In this document: one piece after another, positions 60,217-64,000 of the stretch
Position numbering within the stretch: the first letter of the stretch is position 1
Layout: every line of letters begins with the position of its first letter
Assembly (NCBI GenBank): GCA_965262845.1
Contig: CBDHFX010000002.1
Location: 1,488,001-1,552,000, forward strand
DNA: 64,000 nt
DNA from: ECT2AJA-044 sp965262845
GTDB taxonomy: Bacteria; Bacteroidota; Bacteroidia; Flavobacteriales; ECT2AJA-044
Direction of reading: 5' to 3'
Translations under genes and position numbers: made by a program
The notes under the pieces: generated by a model
What the model saw: only the letters and a program-made list of their open reading frames with translations
What the model was told of the DNA's origin: nothing
Databases searched by the model: none

Positions 60217-61170
60217 TCAGGGGGCAAAAACAAAATAAACATAAAATATATAGGCAATGAGCAAAATACCGCCCTGCCACGGGCGGATGTGCCGTCCGGG
60301 ACTCAAATAGAGAAATGGGGCCAGGAGCAGAGCCATCCCAAGCATCCACCAAATATCGAATTGCATGAGCCGCGGATCAGCCAGTTCCACGGGACGAATG
60401 ATAGCTGTGATGCCCAATACGGCCAGAATGTTAAAGATATTGGACCCGATCAGATTCCCGATCGAAATGGCCTGCTGCTTGCGAAAGGCAGCGATTAGCG
60501 ATGCGGCCAATTCAGGAATGCTGGTCCCAACCGATATCATGGATACCGAAATGACCCGTTCGCTGACCTGCCATTTTCGCGCCAGGGTCACTGCTCCGTC
60601 AATGAGCCATTCCGAACCGTAATAAAGCGCCAATCCGCCCGCAATGAGAAAAACAAGGATGCGCCCAGGTGGATCGGAAACAGCTCTTCCCTTTTCATTC
60701 GTATGGTGGAGGCGGCAGGATTCTTCGCGCCGTGAGGCGCGGATCAGGAAAATGCAAAAAACGATCAGAAGCACGACGAAGATCAAACCTTCGAAAATCC
60801 TGAGGTAGTGATCAAAGAAGACGAAAGCTATGAAAAGCAACGAGGCAGTAAACATCATGGGCCAATCGAACCGCAGGCTGTTGCGCGAGATGGCCAAACC
60901 GAAGATGGTGGCAGTAAGCCCAAGGACCAGACCGATGTTGGCGATGTTGGAGCCGATGACGTTGCCAAAGGTGATGTCGGGGTGGCCCTGGAAGGCAGCG
61001 TTGAGGCTGATAAGCAGCTCGGGACAGGAGGTGGTAAAGGAAACGACCGTCATACCAATGACCAGAGTGCTGACCTTGAGCCGGACCGCAAGCGAAACCG
61101 CCCCGCGAACCAGAAAATTGCCGCCGAGCGTAAGCAAAGTGAGCCCGGCCAAGAGAGAGATCCAGGCCAT
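60217..61170 (-). CDS. Calcium/sodium antiporter (CaCA family, YrbG-like)
   Basis: 317 residues with ten membrane segments in two inverted halves. The alpha-repeats are GNVIGSNIANIGLVLGL and GNLIGSNIFNILAVLGI, which form the cation pathway. Exports Ca2+ in exchange for Na+ or H+. Starts directly after tatA (its ATG at 61170 abuts the tatA stop). A GNRA-type mini-hairpin lies at 60727-60740 in the cytoplasmic loop codons. Confidence 0.92.
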   Translation of the reverse strand: MAWISLLAGLTLLTLGGNFLVRGAVSLAVRLKVSTLVIGMTVVSFTTSCPELLISLNAAFQGHPDITFGNVIGSNIANIGLVLGLTATIFGLAISRNSLRFDWPMMFTASLLFIAFVFFDHYLRIFEGLIFVVLLIVFCIFLIRASRREESCRLHHTNEKGRAVSDPPGRILVFLIAGGLALYYGSEWLIDGAVTLARKWQVSERVISVSMISVGTSIPELAASLIAAFRKQQAISIGNLIGSNIFNILAVLGITAIIRPVELADPRLMQFDIWWMLGMALLLAPFLYLSPGRHIRPWQGGILLIAYIFYVYFVFAP

Positions 61171-61527
61171 TTATTCCTTGTTGAGAGCTTGCCTGTCCGG
61201 GATGCCCGGCTCCCTTTCAGAGCCGGAGTCGGATCGCGGCTCAGGCCCGGGCTTTGGCGCGTTTCGGGCAACGGCGCCTTTGAGGTCCCGTACCTGCTGT
61301 TTGATGTTCTGTTCCATCTGTCGACCCAGACTGGCCGGATCGTCCGTAGCGTCTTTGATTTCGCGCTGAATGTCACTGGCGGCGTTGCGAATTTCGCGCA
61401 TCCCCTTCCCCAGGGCGCGGGCTGCTTCGGGAATGCGCCTGGCACCGAAAAGCAGTATAAAAACCAGGAGAATGATGAAAATTTCTCCGCCTCCGAAACT
61501 GAACAGCAAGTAAAGGTGTGCCGGCAT
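61171..61527 (-). CDS. tatA: Sec-independent translocase TatA/TatE family protein
   Basis: 118 residues from the ATG at 61527. One N-terminal membrane helix (GGGEIFIILLVFILLFGARR) with the FGxxxIPE hinge, then the amphipathic helix IPEAARALGKGMREIRNAAS and a Pro/Ser/acidic tail. Pore-forming subunit of the twin-arginine system; no tatC in the window. Start chosen because a -7 box lies 5 nt upstream. Confidence 0.9.
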   Translation of the reverse strand: MPAHLYLLFSFGGGEIFIILLVFILLFGARRIPEAARALGKGMREIRNAASDIQREIKDATDDPASLGRQMEQNIKQQVRDLKGAVARNAPKPGPEPRSDSGSEREPGIPDRQALNKE

Positions 61528-61532
61528 GGGCA

Positions 61533-61540
61533 CAAAGATA
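61533..61540 (-). promoter_or_regulatory. -7 box of the tatA-antiporter unit
   Basis: Reads TATCTTTG on the minus strand, exact TAnnTTTG, 5 nt before the ATG at 61527; a leaderless or nearly leaderless mRNA is expected. Confidence 0.55.
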
Positions 61541-61659
61541 CGAATTGAAAATACGGCTTGTGCAATGGGCATGCTCCGTTCCCTGAGGCAATTTCTGCAG
61601 TAGCGGCCAGGGCGTTTGCCGACCGCACCTCACAAAAGCCATCATGAAATTCATTCGCG

Positions 61660-61667
61660 TACCTTTG
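61660..61667 (+). promoter_or_regulatory. -7 box of tRNA-Arg
   Basis: TACCTTTG, exact TAnnTTTG, 10 nt before the tRNA. Confidence 0.6.
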
Positions 61668-61677
61668 CATTCCTTTT

Positions 61678-61752
61678 GGCCCCGTAGTAGAATGGATACT
61701 ACGTAGGTCTCCGGAACCTAAGATCCAGGTTCGATTCCTGGCGGGGCCACCA
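61678..61752 (+). tRNA. tRNA-Arg(CCG)
   Basis: 75 nt including an encoded CCA. Acceptor GGCCCCG pairs with CGGGGCC, discriminator A, anticodon stem TAGGT/ACCTA around CTCCGGA giving anticodon CCG, T loop TTCGATT. It is the only tRNA in the window with an encoded CCA end. Confidence 0.96.
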
Positions 61753-61910
61753 TTGCCGCTTGGCCAGCGGACTGCTTTGTAGTGCTTCGGTGATGATCCG
61801 ATTCAGCCTTACCCGGCAAAAAGTAACTTGCCATGACATTGAAGCAGGCAACAGAATTGATGGTTAAGGAATGCTGTTGGTAAAGTGTTATGCGTAGTGC
61901 GCAGCTATAA

Positions 61911-62039
61911 AGTAAGGTCGTAGGTCATAAGGACGGTGATTCGGAAAAATATGAAGAGCATGCTCAAAAAGAACTCATGCTGGAAGGAGAGAAAAATAAG
62001 CGGCTGAAGAAAATATGGGACGAAGTAGTTAAGGGGTAG
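61911..62039 (+). pseudogene. Coding relic downstream of tRNA-Arg
   Basis: The 333-bp gap between tRNA-Arg and psd holds one coding-like stretch: DGDSEKYEEHAQKELMLEGE then KNKRLKKIWDEVVKG and a stop. It opens directly after a stop and has no start except an internal ATG at 61977. Amino-acid make-up is protein-like (charged helix). Probably the tail of a degraded gene; family unknown. The rest of the gap holds nothing recognised. Confidence 0.35.
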
Positions 62040-62085
62040 GCTGAGAAAAATATCCTGCCGATTTCACAAAAAAAATCACACTTTC

Positions 62086-62754
62086 ATGATCCACAGGGAA
62101 GGATATACCATCGTTGCAGGAGCACTTATGGGAGTAATCATATTCTCATGGGGGCTCAACAGCCTGCACGACATCTACGGGATAAAAATACTCACAACCC
62201 TTGCATTGTGGGGGGTGTTTTTCCTGATCCTCCGGTTCTTCCGGAACCCCCGGAGGAATGTGGACCAGCATCAGCCGAATGAGGTAATCGCTCCGGCAGA
62301 TGGCAAAGTGTTGGAGATCAGGGAGACCGAAGAAAAGGAGTACCTGAAGGATCGGCGCATTCAGGTGAGTATTTTTTTGTCACCGCTTGACGTGCATGTA
62401 AACCGAAACCCCATTGGCGGTGAGGTCAGGTATGCAGCATACCACAAGGGTAAATACCTCGTAGCCTGGCACCCCAAATCATCTGCCGAAAATGAGCATA
62501 CCACAGTAGTGATCGAGAACGAAAACGGGCCCATCCTCTTTCGCCAGATCGCGGGAGCTGTCGCACGCCGCATCAAATATTACGTACAAGCCGGAGATCA
62601 GGTGCAGCAGGCACATGAAATGGGGTTTATCAAATTCGGTTCCCGGGTTGACGTTTTTGTTCCACTCAACGCTGAGATACTGGTCGAAAAAGGTCAAAAG
62701 ACCCGCGGAGGCGAAACGGTCCTGGCCCGGCTCACTCCGCAAACCGCATCATGA
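62086..62754 (+). CDS. psd: Phosphatidylserine decarboxylase family protein
   Basis: 222 residues, the short PSD-related class. Two N-terminal membrane segments, then VIAPADGKVLEIRETEEKEY, IFLSPLDVHVNRNPIGGEV and the self-cleavage site in KFGSRVDVFVP (Gly-Ser), which yields the pyruvoyl cofactor. Makes phosphatidylethanolamine from phosphatidylserine. Convergent with hutH. Confidence 0.93.
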   Translation: MIHREGYTIVAGALMGVIIFSWGLNSLHDIYGIKILTTLALWGVFFLILRFFRNPRRNVDQHQPNEVIAPADGKVLEIRETEEKEYLKDRRIQVSIFLSPLDVHVNRNPIGGEVRYAAYHKGKYLVAWHPKSSAENEHTTVVIENENGPILFRQIAGAVARRIKYYVQAGDQVQQAHEMGFIKFGSRVDVFVPLNAEILVEKGQKTRGGETVLARLTPQTAS

Positions 62755-62793
62755 AAGCAATGGAGCATCGCAGTCCGCATGGCCAAATACTGC

Positions 62794-64000
62794 TTAGGAA
62801 GCAAAGAGCAGCTCCGGGTCAATTGGCGTACTGCGCATGAATTCAAGTGTTTTCTGAATATCCGCTCCCAGGAAACGGTCATCTTCAACGAAAGGCACCT
62901 TTTCGCGATATTGGGCCAGCAACTTTTCGGGCAACGAACCCGTTTTCGCTGGCCTGCGGAATTCAATAGCCTGGGCCGCACTCATCCACTCGATCGCCAG
63001 GATCCGCTCCAGATTGCCGAGCACGTGCACCAGTTTCGTAGCACCGTTCGCACCCATACTCACATGGTCTTCCTGACCATTACTCGAAACAATGGAGTCC
63101 ACAGAGGCTGGCGAACAAAGCTGTTTATTCTGGCTCACAATGCTCGCCGCTGTGTATTGCGGTATCATAAACCCACTGTTGAGTCCGGGATGGGCAACCA
63201 GAAACTCGGGTAAGCCGCGCAATCCGCTTACGAGCTGGTATGTTCTGCGTTCCGAAATGTTTCCGAGCTCTGCCATAGCAATGGCCAAAAAATCAAGCGC
63301 CAGGGCAATGGGCTGACCGTGAAAGTTCCCGGCCGAAATAATTTGGTCTTCATCAATAAAAATAGTCGGGTTGTCTGTGACGGAATTGATCTCGGTCAAA
63401 ATCACCTTGGCAGCATGCCTGAGGGTATCCTTGGAAGCGCCATGGACCTGCGGAATGCAGCGGAATGAGTAAGGATCCTGCACATGCGCTTTTGTTTGCG
63501 CAGCCAGTTCGCTGTCTTCCAGGATCTCGCGAAACCGGGCAGCCGTGTCGATCTGTCCCTGATGGGGACGTACGAGCTGGATTAGCTCATGGAAGGGGCC
63601 GACGCAGCCATCAAAGGCGTCCAGGCTCAAGGCACCGCAGAGATCGGCCCAGTAGTTTAGCCGGTACGATGCAAAAAGAGCGTACAGGCCGTGCGCACTC
63701 ATAAACTGGGTGCCATTCAGTAGGGCCAGTCCCTCTTTGGAACGCAGCCTGATGGCTTCCCAGCCGAGGGATTCCAATGCTTCGGCCGAACTCATGTGCT
63801 GTCCGCGAAATAGTACTTCGCCCTGACCGATGAGAGGGAGTGAGAGATGGGCGAGCGGGGCCAGGTCGCCACTGGCACCGAGAGAACCCTGCTCAAATAC
63901 CACCGGGATCATCTCCTCATTGTACATATTGGCCAATCGCTCCACGGTAGACAGCTGAACGCCACTGTAGCCAAGTGCCAGGGCATGGATCTTGAGGAGC
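62794..64000 (-). CDS. hutH: Histidine ammonia-lyase, 3' part (5' end outside window)
   Basis: About 401 codons in view. The MIO-forming ASG is in GSLGASGDLAPLAHLSLP; NGTQFMSAHGLYA, QDPYSFRCIPQVHGASKD and FHGQPIALALDFLAIAMAEL are typical of HutH. Deaminates histidine to urocanate, first step of histidine degradation. The frame is open to the edge (LKIHALALGYSGVQLSTVER); about 100 N-terminal residues, including the catalytic Tyr, lie outside. No other hut gene is in the window. Confidence 0.93.
   Translation of the reverse strand, partial: LLKIHALALGYSGVQLSTVERLANMYNEEMIPVVFEQGSLGASGDLAPLAHLSLPLIGQGEVLFRGQHMSSAEALESLGWEAIRLRSKEGLALLNGTQFMSAHGLYALFASYRLNYWADLCGALSLDAFDGCVGPFHELIQLVRPHQGQIDTAARFREILEDSELAAQTKAHVQDPYSFRCIPQVHGASKDTLRHAAKVILTEINSVTDNPTIFIDEDQIISAGNFHGQPIALALDFLAIAMAELGNISERRTYQLVSGLRGLPEFLVAHPGLNSGFMIPQYTAASIVSQNKQLCSPASVDSIVSSNGQEDHVSMGANGATKLVHVLGNLERILAIEWMSAAQAIEFRRPAKTGSLPEKLLAQYREKVPFVEDDRFLGADIQKTLEFMRSTPIDPELLFAS

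Overview
The window is chromosomal DNA of a Bacteroidota bacterium, most likely a Flavobacteriales-type lineage with a backbone of roughly 50% GC. The evidence is the many TAnnTTTG (Bacteroidota -7) promoter boxes, a PorE-like type IX secretion OmpA protein, GlnN-type glutamine synthetase, DUF2851, DUF3467, DUF4199 and PspC families, RHS tips ending in YVDPDG, and a SprB-like domain. I cannot name the species.

Layout. 1-7965 is backbone: an SDR, a PA-M28-PDZ peptidase, gpsA, a nitroreductase, an M1 lipoprotein aminopeptidase and a PfkB kinase. tRNA-Asn (8051-8124) marks the edge of a ~14.7 kb accessory block (8125-22856) that is clearly more AT-rich. The block has two halves. 8190-15470 holds small lipoproteins, membrane proteins, RHS or polymorphic-toxin debris and immunity-like genes, separated by five copies (A-E) of a dispersed repeat with a nested palindrome and a promoter at its distal end. 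15568-22806 is a heavy-metal RND efflux operon (tolC, a His-rich microprotein, cusB, cusA) whose cusB is split by an intact IS3-family element. Isolated IS-end fragments at 12399 and 22834 bracket this half.

Backbone resumes at 22857 with a methyltransferase, two GT2 glycosyltransferases and DUF4199, then SRP RNA, a 7-TM protein, fructose-6-phosphate aldolase, a Sua5/YciO protein and the Kdo transferase. 29643-43075 is the information-processing cluster, all on the minus strand, in transcription order tRNA-Thr(TGT), Tyr, Gly, Thr(GGT), tuf, tRNA-Trp, secE, nusG, rplKAJL, rpoB, rpoC, DUF3467. Then come hpf, xerC, rpsU, an acyl-CoA dehydrogenase, apt, an HhH protein, an AGCS symporter with an exported SprB-like domain, an RmlD-like reductase, a K+ channel between two PspC microproteins, DUF2851, the pyrF-prfA-purM operon, a PorE-like protein, glnN, a CaCA antiporter, tatA, tRNA-Arg, psd and the 3' part of hutH running off the right edge.

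The best candidate for something undescribed is the repeat-separated cassette array at 8.9-15.5 kb. Each repeat copy supplies a hairpin and a promoter to the next toxin- or immunity-like cassette, and the palindrome exists in 10-bp, asymmetric and 22-bp stem forms. Other second looks are a 193-bp MITE-like element, an IS insertion whose target duplication restores cusB exactly in frame, a frameshifted His-rich microprotein, and more than ten dispersed GC-rich mini-hairpins, mostly with GNRA-type tetraloops.
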